A DNA stretch of 64,000 nucleotides from Congzhengia sp045635085 (GCA_045635085.1 JAZRBM010000013.1:62001-126000); one strand, 5' to 3'; shown: positions 8,027-16,433, numbered from the stretch's first letter. The notes: generated from the letters alone by a model not told the origin. Numbers and translations: made by a program.

Positions 8027-8611
8027 TTAGTTATAGTTTTTTATTTTCAAAAGCCTTACAATAGCGGGCGATAAAATTATATTAATAAACATTTCAAACA
8101 AAAAATTACCGCCAACAAGAACGTAAATTATGTAGCTGCCAGCTGATGCAAATCCAAAAGATGCGGCCCAACCAACGATTGTTTCCATAAAGAACAAAAA
8201 ACAACCTACTAAGAAAATACCTGTATTTACAATCGGACAAACGATAGCTGCAACTGCTATTGCAAGATATAAACTTTTTGGTCTTAAAAGCTTATAAACA
8301 AGTCCTGCTAAAAGTCCTGACAAGGCACCTTTAAGCAAAACAGTGGCGATTGTTCCCGGTACATTTACTGCTAAAAATGCTGCAGCGTCACCTGATAAAA
8401 GAACTGCCAGACCGAATACAAATCCGAGCCAGGCACCGGCTTTTACACCGAGTAGTGCAGCACCAATTACGATAGGAACTAAAACCAATGAAATTGAAAA
8501 AGGACCGAATTTCACGAAAGCCCCCATTAACTGCAGTATAATAACTATCGCAGTTAACACAGCATACATCACTAAAGATTTAGTTGACATTGCTTTTTTT
8601 GATTTCTCCAT
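8027..8611 (-). CDS. ECF transporter S component, probably for pantothenate
   Basis: A 194-residue membrane protein with about six hydrophobic segments, the small-alanine/glycine-rich helix pattern of ECF substrate-binding (S) proteins, and a charged N-terminus (MEKSKKAMSTKSLVMYA) that would face the cytoplasm. ATG 8611 follows AAGGAGGAAAT. It lies 54 bases downstream of coaX on the same strand, which points to pantothenate (PanT-like) by context; this is inference, and another vitamin is possible. It would need the shared energising module EcfA1-EcfA2-EcfT encoded at 55203-57712. Confidence 0.75.
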   Translation of the reverse strand: MEKSKKAMSTKSLVMYAVLTAIVIILQLMGAFVKFGPFSISLVLVPIVIGAALLGVKAGAWLGFVFGLAVLLSGDAAAFLAVNVPGTIATVLLKGALSGLLAGLVYKLLRPKSLYLAIAVAAIVCPIVNTGIFLVGCFLFFMETIVGWAASFGFASAGSYIIYVLVGGNFLFEMFINIILSPAIVRLLKIKNYN

Positions 8612-8665
8612 TTAAATATTTCCTCCTTGACTGCCGTCTTAAAAAGTACAGCGTCTTTTATATTT

Positions 8666-9436
8666 TTAATTTTTATGGTTTTTGTTATATATAACATAAA
8701 GACCATCTAAAATTAAATTCTCATCAATTGTAATGTCATGCGTGCAGTAGGGTATAACGCTTTTTGCATACCCGCCCGTTGCGATGAAACTTTTAACCTC
8801 GCCACATTCGTTCAATACTCTGTCAATCATACCGTCAATCATTGAAGCGTTGCCAAAAATTGCCCCTGATTGCATACATTCCACAGTGTTTCTTGCCATG
8901 ACATGTTTTGGTGCATCAAGACTTATTTGTGGCAACTGTGCAGTTCCGCCCGATAATGCCCTTAAAGAGAGTTCAATACCTGGGATTATTGAAACTCCTA
9001 CAAAAACAGCGTTGTTATCTACAAGCATAAGCTTTGTTGCCGTTCCCATATCGATAATTAAAGCTGGGGTTTCGTATTTGTTGTACGCTGCAACGCAAGC
9101 GCAAATAAGATCAGCGCCAACCTGGGATGGATTATCTACCTGAAGATTTATACCGGTTTTAATACCAGGCCCCACAACTAAAGCGTCAATGTTATAAAGC
9201 ATCTTAATTGCTGCCTTTATTCTGTTTGTTAAAGGTGGCACAACAGATGAAATTATAGCACCATCAATTTTGCCGACGTTTTCTTTATCTAAAGAAAGAA
9301 TACTCTGTATTTTAACAGCATATTCTGACTCGCTCTTACATGCATCTGTCATAATTCGGGAAACATAGACTAATTTTTCGTCCACATATTTTCCTATCAC
9401 TATATTTGTGTTACCTATGTCAATTGCCAAAAACAT
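8666..9436 (-). CDS. coaX: Type III pantothenate kinase
   Basis: A 256-residue ASKHA-fold kinase. The N-terminal phosphate-binding motif is LAIDIGNTNIVIG; later motifs include GADLICACVAAYNKY, the acidic PALIIDMGTATKL, and FIATGGYAKSVIPY. Type III PanK phosphorylates pantothenate as the first step of coenzyme A synthesis and needs a monovalent cation. The start is ATG 9436, with GAAGGGTG about eight bases upstream; an in-frame GTG 33 bases earlier lacks a ribosome site and would give a non-homologous extension. Neighbour of the likely pantothenate carrier. CoaD, a later step, is encoded at 28783-29277. Confidence 0.93.
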   Translation of the reverse strand: MFLAIDIGNTNIVIGKYVDEKLVYVSRIMTDACKSESEYAVKIQSILSLDKENVGKIDGAIISSVVPPLTNRIKAAIKMLYNIDALVVGPGIKTGINLQVDNPSQVGADLICACVAAYNKYETPALIIDMGTATKLMLVDNNAVFVGVSIIPGIELSLRALSGGTAQLPQISLDAPKHVMARNTVECMQSGAIFGNASMIDGMIDRVLNECGEVKSFIATGGYAKSVIPYCTHDITIDENLILDGLYVIYNKNHKN

Positions 9437-9489
9437 ATAATCACACCCTTCAACAGTTGATTTTAGCACAAATTATACAATGTGTCAAT

Positions 9490-10020
9490 TTAATATTTCG
9501 TTACAGATTTTATATGGCGAAATGTTTCTTCTTCGCCTTTGTCACGCAGCATAATGAGCCACTCTTCTAATAAATCAGAAGTGTCAGGATGAATTATTCT
9601 TCGTGCTTTTCCATTATCAAAATAAGTTATTGGATGCGCGTTTGTGTAGTTTTTGCCCTGGTAAACCTTACTTGCTGCAACTCTGTCGCAAAACATTTCT
9701 TTTACAAAAACAAGCGGCATTTTAACGGGTGATATAAGCTTTGTTTCGGGATTGTAGTCTGTCCAATACTCAAAGTGATGTCGGTTTGCTCCTTTGTGGT
9801 GCATCCACGCTTCAGAAAATCCTTTTTCTGCTCTTTCTCCCTCGTTTGGGCTGTGAGTTCCCGAAAAGTGCTTTACGCCCTCTGTAAATTCAATTGGAGA
9901 GTATTTTGACAAATCGTGCAAAAGACCGCGCCTTAAAATTCCAACCTTGGCACAATGATATATTACTTTTCTTCTGTGCTTCATAATTGTATTTAGATGT
10001 CTGAAAAAATTACTTTTCAT
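9490..10020 (-). CDS. DUF5662 family protein
   Basis: A 176-residue soluble protein. It has an N-terminal run of basic residues (KHRRKVIYHCAKVG), then LLHDLSKYSPIEF (about 33-45), a His-rich segment HHKGANRHHFEYW (about 74-86), and near the C-terminus the segment ARRIIHPDTSDLLEEWL. The HD and HH residues suggest a metal-binding helical domain. I assign DUF5662 from the overall pattern; the function is unknown. Its start overlaps the end of the MFS transporter gene by 11 bases, so the two are co-translated. It lies 53 bases upstream of coaX on the same strand. Confidence 0.7.
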   Translation of the reverse strand: MKSNFFRHLNTIMKHRRKVIYHCAKVGILRRGLLHDLSKYSPIEFTEGVKHFSGTHSPNEGERAEKGFSEAWMHHKGANRHHFEYWTDYNPETKLISPVKMPLVFVKEMFCDRVAASKVYQGKNYTNAHPITYFDNGKARRIIHPDTSDLLEEWLIMLRDKGEEETFRHIKSVTKY

Positions 10021-11203
10021 TAAAAGACCTCATTTTCTTAGTTATAAATGTTAAAACTGCTACTAAAGCAGGGAAAATAAGACAGGCGGCAATTCCGGCG
10101 CGAAGACCAGAACCATTTAAGGTAAATTTTTCGGCAACGACTGCAGTGAGCAAAGGCCCCGTAGTGCAACCGATATCTCCAAAAACTGCAAGGTATGCAA
10201 ACAATGCAGTACCGCCTAAAGGAAATTTTTCTGATGCTAACGATAAAACACCCGGCCACATCATTGCGACAGAAAAACCTATAATGCCTATCATAGCAAG
10301 GGATATATAATTATTTGGGACAAACGCCATAATAATATATGCAAGAGTACACAAGATCCCACACAACATTATATAGTTTGCAAGGTTTATTTTAGTACTG
10401 AATTTGGCATAAATGATACGTGAACTACCCATAAGGAGTGCAAACATACAAGGACCTAATATGTCGCCTGTGATTTTAGAAACGCCGAGTGCAGTTTCAA
10501 CAAAGAGTGATGCCCATTGAGAAACTGCGATTTCAGAAATCCCTGATGATGTCATCAAAAGCAAAAACACTAAAAACAATTTATTCTTAAAAATACCAAA
10601 AGACGAACTGTTTTTTTCGTGCGGAAGATGATTTATAGGAACTTTTGAAAAGAGTAGTGCAGTTGCAAAAGGAATTACTGACCAAAAAAGACATAATATC
10701 CACCAATCCCTGCCGCCGGAAAAAGCAACAAAAAGGGTAGTTATCAGTATTGATATAAACTGTCCCCAGCAGTAAAAAGAGTGCAAAAAGCTCATATTTG
10801 CTGACTTTTTATCACTTGGAATAGCCTCCATAATGGGACTGACTAAAACTTCTAAAAGTCCGCTGCCGATGGCATATGTAACAGTTGCGATGGTTAGCGC
10901 TGTAAATTTTGCACTCATACAAAGAGGCAAAAGTCCCATAAAAATCACGCCAAAAGCAACCAATAAATTTGCTGCAACGGCGCAAATTCTGTATCCTATT
11001 TTGTCCACATAATTTGCACCTACAATGTCCGTTATCATCTGTACGCCAAAATTAAGCGAAATAAGCACTCCTAAAGAGCCTATTGATAAACCAAACTCAT
11101 TTTGAAAGATGATAAATAGTATAGGCGGAAAGTTACTTGCAATGGCGCTTGTCATATAACCGCCGAAGCATGCAAGCTTAGTATGCTTAAATGTAAAATT
11201 CAT
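10010..11203 (-). CDS. Major facilitator superfamily transporter
   Basis: A protein of about 397 residues with twelve predicted membrane helices and a loop between the halves around residue 185-205. The first helices read LACFGGYMTSAIASNFPPIL, and the helix 2-3 loop contains GANYVDKIGYR, a version of the MFS motif A. The substrate cannot be told; the overall look is that of fucose/sugar or multidrug type permeases of Firmicutes. ATG 11203 was chosen over an upstream in-frame codon because CGGAG lies eight bases before it and the earlier stretch would overlap the terminator at 11221-11251. It is the first gene of the MFS-DUF5662-coaX-ECF group. Confidence 0.85.
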   Translation of the reverse strand: MNFTFKHTKLACFGGYMTSAIASNFPPILFIIFQNEFGLSIGSLGVLISLNFGVQMITDIVGANYVDKIGYRICAVAANLLVAFGVIFMGLLPLCMSAKFTALTIATVTYAIGSGLLEVLVSPIMEAIPSDKKSANMSFLHSFYCWGQFISILITTLFVAFSGGRDWWILCLFWSVIPFATALLFSKVPINHLPHEKNSSSFGIFKNKLFLVFLLLMTSSGISEIAVSQWASLFVETALGVSKITGDILGPCMFALLMGSSRIIYAKFSTKINLANYIMLCGILCTLAYIIMAFVPNNYISLAMIGIIGFSVAMMWPGVLSLASEKFPLGGTALFAYLAVFGDIGCTTGPLLTAVVAEKFTLNGSGLRAGIAACLIFPALVAVLTFITKKMRSFNEK

Positions 11204-11220
11204 GTAAAACTCCGAATCTA

Positions 11221-11251
11221 ACAAAAAGCAGGCCAAAAACCTGCTTTTTGT
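11221..11251 (-). terminator. Terminator after glnS
   Basis: A 12-pair stem: ACAAAAAGCAGG (11221-11232) with CCTGCTTTTTGT (11240-11251), seven-base loop. It lies six bases after the glnS stop and ends in a T-rich arm on the minus strand. Confidence 0.8.
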
Positions 11252-11256
11252 AATGT

Positions 11257-12933
11257 TTATTTTTTAGGGAAACTGTCTTTTAAACCTACAACCCTTATGA
11301 AGGTGTTGTCATATTTTGTATCTTTTACATAGTACCCATCGCGAACAAACTGAAACTTTTCTCCAGACTCTGCATTAAGTAATGATGTTTCAATTAGTGC
11401 ACCATCTAAAACGGTCAAGGAATCAGGATTTAAAAAGTCTGTGTATGTTTTTCCTTCTGGAAGCTCTGACGGATTTTCTAAAGTTGTTAAGTGGTCATAA
11501 AGACGAATGGTTGTTTTGTGAGCATTTTTTGCAGACAACCAATGTATTGTGCCCTTAACCTTTCTGCCGTCTGTTGGATTGCCATTGCCTGTTTCAATGT
11601 CAGCTGTACAAAGAATTTCTTTTATTGTGCCGTCGTCATTTTTAATTATTTCTTCGCACTTTATGATATAAGCACCCATCAGTCTGACTTCGCCATCGGG
11701 CTTTAAGCGGAAAAACTTAGGTGGTGGATTGTCGCTGAAATCGCTTTCGTCGATATAGATTTCGCGTGAAAATTCCATCAAACGTGTGCCTAACTCTTCC
11801 TTTTGCGGATGGTTTGGAAGCTCAAAGGTTTCCACTTTATCTTCAGGGTAGTTTGTTATAACGAGTTTGATTGGCTTTTGGATTGCAACGCGTCGCAGTG
11901 CAGTTTCGTTTAGCTCGTCTCTGATACATGCCTCAAGCTGTCTTAAATCAATCAGGTTTTCAGACTTTGCAACACCTGCTTCTTCTACGAAACGTAAAAT
12001 CGAAGAACCGGTATAACCGCGACGTCTTAGTCCGCAAAGAGTTGGCATTCTCGGGTCGTCCCAACCGTCAACAACACCGTCTTCAACTAAAGTGCGCAGG
12101 AAACGCTTTGAAAGAACTGTATATGTCAAGTTCATTCTGGCAAATTCTATCTGACGTGGAAAACCCGGATATGGCTTTGGAACGCTTACGTTTTCAATTA
12201 CCCAATTATATAGCGGTCTGTGAATTTCATAGTTAATGTCACAAAGAGAATGTGTTACTCCCTCCAGTGCGTCCTGTATAGGATGTGCAAAATCATAGAG
12301 AGGGTAGATGCACCATTTATTTCCCTGGCGGTGGTGTTCAACGTGACGTATGCGATAAATAGCAGGGTCACGAAGCCAGAAGTTTCCTGATGCTAAATCA
12401 ATTTTTGCACGAAGAGTGTATTTTCCCTCAGGAAACTCTCCGTTTTTCATACGCTCAAACAAATCAAGACTTTCTTCGATTGGTCTGTCACGGTATGGAG
12501 ATACTGCAGGATTCTTTAAATCTCCGCAATATTTTGGGTCGCGCATTTCTTCAGCTGTGAGCTCGCACACATAAGCAAGACCTTTTTTAATAAGCTCTAC
12601 TGCAAATTCGTAGTCTTTTTCAAAGTAATCAGAGCCATAGTAAAAACGGTCCTCCCAATCAAAACCGAGCCAATGAATATCATCTTTTATTGCGTCAACG
12701 TATTCAGTGTCTTCCTTTGCAGGGTTGGTGTCGTCCATACGAAGATTGCAAATTCCGCCAAATCGACGAGCCATACCAAAGTCAATTGACATAGCTTTAC
12801 AATGGCCAATGTGAAGATATCCGTTAGGCTCGGGCGGAAAACGTGTATGGATTTTCATACCAGGATTATTTTTTAAGTCTTCTGTAATAAAGTTTGATAT
12901 AAAGTTATTTATTTGTGTTTTGGTTTCTTCCAT
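11257..12933 (-). CDS. glnS: Glutaminyl-tRNA synthetase
   Basis: A 558-residue class I synthetase. The HIGH motif is in RFPPEPNGYLHIGHCKA (about 30-47), the second signature is TVLSKRFL (about 274-281), and the C-terminal half (about 340-550) is the GlnRS anticodon-binding beta-barrel. The length and the FPPEPNG segment distinguish it from GluRS. It charges tRNA-Gln directly. Most Firmicutes instead use a non-discriminating GluRS and the GatCAB amidotransferase, so GlnRS here is notable and probably derives from ancient transfer. It follows gltX by 15 bases on the same strand, so the two are transcribed together from the gltX promoter. Confidence 0.95.
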   Translation of the reverse strand: MEETKTQINNFISNFITEDLKNNPGMKIHTRFPPEPNGYLHIGHCKAMSIDFGMARRFGGICNLRMDDTNPAKEDTEYVDAIKDDIHWLGFDWEDRFYYGSDYFEKDYEFAVELIKKGLAYVCELTAEEMRDPKYCGDLKNPAVSPYRDRPIEESLDLFERMKNGEFPEGKYTLRAKIDLASGNFWLRDPAIYRIRHVEHHRQGNKWCIYPLYDFAHPIQDALEGVTHSLCDINYEIHRPLYNWVIENVSVPKPYPGFPRQIEFARMNLTYTVLSKRFLRTLVEDGVVDGWDDPRMPTLCGLRRRGYTGSSILRFVEEAGVAKSENLIDLRQLEACIRDELNETALRRVAIQKPIKLVITNYPEDKVETFELPNHPQKEELGTRLMEFSREIYIDESDFSDNPPPKFFRLKPDGEVRLMGAYIIKCEEIIKNDDGTIKEILCTADIETGNGNPTDGRKVKGTIHWLSAKNAHKTTIRLYDHLTTLENPSELPEGKTYTDFLNPDSLTVLDGALIETSLLNAESGEKFQFVRDGYYVKDTKYDNTFIRVVGLKDSFPKK

Positions 12934-12948
12934 ATTGAAACCCCTCTC

Positions 12949-14400
12949 TTATAATTCTTCTATAGCAAGTTTTATTCTTTCAATCGATTCTTTCTTACCA
13001 AATACTTCCATAAGCTCTGTCGCACCGCCTGGTGTTACACCTAAACGTGCAACCGCAATACGTACAGCCCACATTACGCTACCTGCTTTTCTTTCGGTGC
13101 TCTCTGCAAATTCCTTTAGATTTTCAAATAAAACATCATTACACCAATTATCGATGCTTTCTAAAACCGGCAGACATTCTTCTAAAATAGCTTTGCAAAT
13201 TTCGGGTGTGGTTTTGTTCTTTTTATTTGTATACAATTCGTTGTCCATTGGGATTCGATTGCATATAAAGGCAATTTGACTTTCTATTTCATCAAAGGTT
13301 GCTATTCTTGTGTGAAGTAACGATGCGAGTTTTTCAAAATTTATATAATCAGGGCAAAGGCTTTTAAGAACAGGTATTGCCCTTTTGCCAAAATCTTCAC
13401 CGCTCATTTTTTTGATATATTCAGAGTTGAACCAACGTAGCTTTTCATAGTCAAATACTGCAGGAGATTTGCTAAGACCTTCCATTGAAAAGATGTTTTT
13501 CAAATCGTCCATTGTAAAGAATTCCTCGTTAGTCTCTTTAGGACTCCAACCGAGAAGTGCAATATAGTTAATTATAGCCTCAGGCAGATAGCCTTTGTCT
13601 ACTAAATCCTGAAAACTAACAGCACCGTGACGCTTAGAAAGCTTTGAAACGTTACCTTCGTCGTCTTTTCCCATTAAAAGAGGAAGATGAACATAGGTCG
13701 GACGCTCCCAACCGAAAGCATCATATAACAAGCAATATTTAGGCGTTGATGTTAAATACTCATTTCCGCGCACAACGTGTGTTACACCCATTAAATAATC
13801 ATCTACAACATGGCAGAAATTATATGTTGGATATCCGTCTGCTTTAATCATAATCTGGTCACGAAGTTCTGAATTTTCTATAGAAACTTCGCCGTATACA
13901 GAGTCTATATATGATGTTGCACCGGATAAGGGCATTTTTTGACGGATAACGTATGGAATGCCGGCGTTTAGTTTTTCTTCGATTTCTTCTTTTGATAAAT
14001 CACGACAATGATTATCATATCCACCGATGCCGTTTTCATCTTTTAAAGATTCTAGACGCTCAGCGGTACAAAAACAATAATAAGCATGTCCTGACTCAAC
14101 TAACTTTTCAGCGTATTCTTTATATATTGACAGACGCTGGCTTTGAATATATGGTCCGTGGTCACCGCCGACGTTCGGTCCTTCGTCATAATCTATGCCT
14201 GTCATTTCTAAAGTTTTTATAATAACGTCAGTAGCACCATCGACAAGTCTTACTTGGTCAGTGTCTTCTATACGTAGGATAAATTTGCCTCCTTGTGACT
14301 TTGACAAAAGGTAAGCGTAGAGTGCTGTTCTTAAATTACCAATATGCATAAAGCCTGTGGGAGAAGGAGCAAATCTTGTTACAATCATTTTTTTTTGCAT
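12949..14400 (-). CDS. gltX: Glutamyl-tRNA synthetase
   Basis: A 483-residue class I synthetase with the HIGH-equivalent APSPTGFMHIGNLRTALY (about 9-26) and the KMSKS-equivalent SKLSKRHGAVS (about 242-252), then a helical C-terminal anticodon-binding domain. It charges tRNA-Glu. Whether it also misacylates tRNA-Gln cannot be judged here, but the adjacent GlnRS suggests a discriminating enzyme. The gene has a strong promoter (14441-14469) immediately upstream and begins at ATG 14400 after AAGAGGAATGCAGTT. It is the first gene of a gltX-glnS operon. Confidence 0.95.
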   Translation of the reverse strand: MQKKMIVTRFAPSPTGFMHIGNLRTALYAYLLSKSQGGKFILRIEDTDQVRLVDGATDVIIKTLEMTGIDYDEGPNVGGDHGPYIQSQRLSIYKEYAEKLVESGHAYYCFCTAERLESLKDENGIGGYDNHCRDLSKEEIEEKLNAGIPYVIRQKMPLSGATSYIDSVYGEVSIENSELRDQIMIKADGYPTYNFCHVVDDYLMGVTHVVRGNEYLTSTPKYCLLYDAFGWERPTYVHLPLLMGKDDEGNVSKLSKRHGAVSFQDLVDKGYLPEAIINYIALLGWSPKETNEEFFTMDDLKNIFSMEGLSKSPAVFDYEKLRWFNSEYIKKMSGEDFGKRAIPVLKSLCPDYINFEKLASLLHTRIATFDEIESQIAFICNRIPMDNELYTNKKNKTTPEICKAILEECLPVLESIDNWCNDVLFENLKEFAESTERKAGSVMWAVRIAVARLGVTPGGATELMEVFGKKESIERIKLAIEEL

Positions 14401-14440
14401 AACTGCATTCCTCTTTTTCGTTTTAATATATACTTAAAAA

Positions 14441-14469
14441 ATTATATCATAACAAGAATGATAAGTCAA
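14441..14469 (-). promoter_or_regulatory. Promoter of gltX-glnS
   Basis: On the minus strand, TTGACT (14469-14464), 17-base spacer, TATAAT (14446-14441). It lies directly after the terminator of the 6S RNA unit. Confidence 0.85.
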
Positions 14470-14470
14470 C

Positions 14471-14501
14471 AAAAAACACCCGAGCAAAAGGCTCGGATGT
14501 T
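14471..14501 (-). terminator. Terminator of the 6S RNA transcription unit
   Basis: On the minus strand an 11-pair stem (14501-14491 with 14485-14475, one G-U) and a five-base loop, followed by TTTTTT. It separates the 6S RNA gene from the gltX promoter. Confidence 0.85.
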
Positions 14502-14520
14502 AAAAAAACTATGTAAAATA

Positions 14521-14711
14521 ATACCCCAGTATGCCGTGTAGGAACGATTAATTTTTACCTGCGTGAGCAGGTGGGTATCCGCTTGGCTGTTTTACAAGTC
14601 CACTGGCCATAATGGGTGGCATTTGCGCTGCAGTCAAAGAAGGGATTCCCTTATAATAAGTGTTGGTAAAATAAAAATCGAGTATCACGCACACACCAGG
14701 GATGAAGTTCT
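14521..14711 (-). ncRNA. ssrS: 6S RNA (ssrS/bsrA type)
   Basis: A non-coding transcription unit of about 190 bases. Its ends pair into a long closing stem, CCCTGGTGTGT...CGTG (14701-14686) with CACGGCATACTGGGG (14538-14524), in which several pairs are G-U only on the minus strand. This sets the strand. Between them is the expected layout: an open central region, an apical hairpin around CCAC...GTGG, and the ACCCACCTG...CAGGT hairpin on the 3' side, as I recall from Firmicute 6S RNAs. 6S RNA mimics an open promoter and binds sigma-A RNA polymerase. The unit has its own promoter and terminator. The remainder of 14401-14812 holds these sites and no gene. Ends are approximate. Confidence 0.8.
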
Positions 14712-14717
14712 ATGTTT

Positions 14718-14746
14718 ATTATAGCACCATATAAAAATATTATCAA
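14718..14746 (-). promoter_or_regulatory. Promoter of 6S RNA
   Basis: Minus strand TTGATA (14746-14741), 17-base spacer, TATAAT (14723-14718). The start would be near 14711, which fits the 5' end of the paired RNA. Confidence 0.8.
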
Positions 14747-14771
14747 TTATTTTTTTAAAAAAGTAATAAAA

Positions 14772-14808
14772 TTTTAAAAATAAGCTTGTAGCAGGTGCTA
14801 CAAGCTTA
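14772..14808 (-). terminator. Terminator after yebC
   Basis: A 12-pair perfect stem TAAGCTTGTAGC (14781-14792) with GCTACAAGCTTA (14797-14808), loop of four, followed on the minus strand by TTTTTAAAATTTTA. It starts four bases after the yebC stop. Confidence 0.85.
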
Positions 14809-14812
14809 TAAA

Positions 14813-15541
14813 CTATTCTTCCCAGTTGTGCCAAACGTTTTGCACGTCGTCGTTATCTTCTAACATATCGATTAATTTTGACATAAATAGCAAATCTTTT
14901 TCGTCTGTTAGTGTAACTGTTGTCTGCGGAATCATTTCTATTTCGGCAGAAGCAAATGAATAGCCTTTTTTCTCTAAAGCAGACAGCACATCACCGAAAG
15001 CATCGGGGTCTGTTAAAACTTCAAAGCAGTCATCGTTTGCACTAAAGTCTTCAGCACCAGAATCCAGTGAGTCCATCATAACAGTGTCTTCGTCTAGTTC
15101 TTCTTCGGAATTATCTATTATCAGCACGCCTTTTCTGTCAAACATAAAGCTTACACAACCGTTTTGACCGAGATTACCACCAAATTTATCAAAATAGTGA
15201 CGAAGGTCGCCTGCTGTTCTGTTTCTGTTATCGGTCAGAGTTTCTACTATAACAGCCACGCCGTTAGGACCGTATCCTTCGTATGTGATTTCCTCGTAGT
15301 TATCAGAACCGAGTTCGCCTGATGCTTTTTTTATGCATCTTTCGATGTTGTCGTTAGGCATATTATTAGCTTTAGCTTTTGCTATGGCATCTCTAAGCTT
15401 TGAGTTTGATTCCGGGTCTGGTCCGCCGGCTTTAACAATAACGGTAATTTCTCTTCCTAATTTTGTAAAAATCTTACCCTTTTTAGCATCTGATTTTTCT
15501 TTTTTGTGTTTGATATTAGCCCATTTGGAATGTCCTGACAT
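14813..15541 (-). CDS. yebC: YebC/PmpR/TACO1 family protein
   Basis: A 242-residue protein with the family opening MSGHSKWANIKHKKEKSDAK, the segments GGPDPESNSKLRDAIAKAK and NMPNDNIERCIKKASG, and an acidic C-terminal half, all as in YebC. Members are described either as DNA-binding regulators or as translation factors helping ribosomes through proline-rich stretches; the sequence does not decide between them. ATG 15541 follows GAAAGGATGC. Monocistronic: it has its own terminator and the next upstream gene is divergent. Confidence 0.94.
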   Translation of the reverse strand: MSGHSKWANIKHKKEKSDAKKGKIFTKLGREITVIVKAGGPDPESNSKLRDAIAKAKANNMPNDNIERCIKKASGELGSDNYEEITYEGYGPNGVAVIVETLTDNRNRTAGDLRHYFDKFGGNLGQNGCVSFMFDRKGVLIIDNSEEELDEDTVMMDSLDSGAEDFSANDDCFEVLTDPDAFGDVLSALEKKGYSFASAEIEMIPQTTVTLTDEKDLLFMSKLIDMLEDNDDVQNVWHNWEE

Positions 15542-15620
15542 TTTATTTGCATCCTTTCAATATTGTATAAAATTTTATTAATTACATAAAATAACGAAAA
15601 CTCATTAAAAGAGGTGTAAT

Positions 15621-15977
15621 ATGGATTATATAAAAGCTTTCGTTGTAGGCGGCATGTTTTGCGCAATCGCCCAGATTTTAATCGATAAATTAAAGCTCAC
15701 GCCGGCAAGAATTCTGGTTATATATGTGGTAGCCGGAGCACTACTTACCGTACTTGGTGTTTATAAGCCTTTGGTCGAATTTGCTGGCTGTGGTGCAACT
15801 ATTCCAATAACCGGTTTTGGTTACAGTTTAGCAGACGGGGCAAAGCGTGCCATAGCCAAAGATGGAATCTGTGGCATTTTAACCGGCGGCCTGACCGGTA
15901 CTGCCGGTGGAATAACTGCAGCTATTTTATCTGGACTTTTGGTAGCAACCATATTTAAACCAAAAGCAAAAAAATAA
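15621..15977 (+). CDS. spoVAE: Stage V sporulation protein AE (SpoVAE)
   Basis: A 118-residue hydrophobic protein with three or four membrane segments and the signature GCGATIPITGFGYSLADGAK (about 53-72), followed by a Gly-rich stretch GILTGGLTGTAGGITAAI, typical of SpoVAE (SpoVAEB). SpoVA proteins form the channel moving dipicolinic acid into the forming spore and out at germination. Length matches the family. It usually sits next to spoVAC and spoVAD; neither is nearby here, so it is a detached copy. ATG 15621 follows AAGAGGTG. Confidence 0.9.
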   Translation: MDYIKAFVVGGMFCAIAQILIDKLKLTPARILVIYVVAGALLTVLGVYKPLVEFAGCGATIPITGFGYSLADGAKRAIAKDGICGILTGGLTGTAGGITAAILSGLLVATIFKPKAKK

Positions 15978-16096
15978 CTAATATGTATATTGTATACTGT
16001 TTTTATGAAAAATTCAACCTTTTTTGCAAATTAAGTGACGAAAACTCTCTTTTTGAATAGAATGTAATATATAATAAAAAAGAATTCGGTGAGAAA

Positions 16097-16357
16097 ATGG
16101 GAGAAATTTTAATCACTTTTATAAAACAGTCATCAGCATATAAGCTGATGAAAATATCCAGACAAATGAAAATATATGCAAAGGTTGTGCAAACACCGAA
16201 AGAACTTTCGCAAGGAGGGTGCTCCTACGCGGTATTAGCACGCCGCACAGATGCAAGAAGAATACTCGGTATTTGCAGTGATTATAAAATTGAATACAGG
16301 CGCATTTTTTCTATATATTCAGATATAAACGGAAAAAAAGTATATAGCGATATGTAG
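16097..16357 (+). CDS. DUF3343 family protein (putative Se/S carrier-like)
   Basis: An 86-residue soluble protein. The middle contains TPKELSQGGCSYAV (about 37-50), the position where DUF3343 proteins carry a conserved Gly-Cys dipeptide in a short loop; the fold is ferredoxin-like. Members have been proposed as selenium or sulfur carriers, often near cysteine desulfurase or selenium genes, but no such genes are nearby. ATG 16097 is preceded by the weak ribosome site CGGTGAG. A terminator follows at once, so the gene is a single-gene unit. Confidence 0.75.
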   Translation: MGEILITFIKQSSAYKLMKISRQMKIYAKVVQTPKELSQGGCSYAVLARRTDARRILGICSDYKIEYRRIFSIYSDINGKKVYSDM

Positions 16358-16386
16358 ACTGTATATTTGCAGTCTGCATTTTTTTG
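16354..16386 (+). terminator. Terminator after the DUF3343 gene
   Basis: An 8-pair stem GTAGACTG (16354-16361) with CAGTCTGC (16370-16377), one G-U, followed by a T-run at 16379-16385. The stem begins inside the stop codon. Confidence 0.75.
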
Positions 16387-16433
16387 CTTTTTTTCAAAAA
16401 TGTAATAATTGTGTTACAATTTATCGCATTTCG

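Noticed and set aside
12934..14470. T-box leader for glnS or gltX
   Set aside because: glnS follows gltX by 15 bases, and gltX has a short leader after its promoter; no T-box or specifier stem fits.
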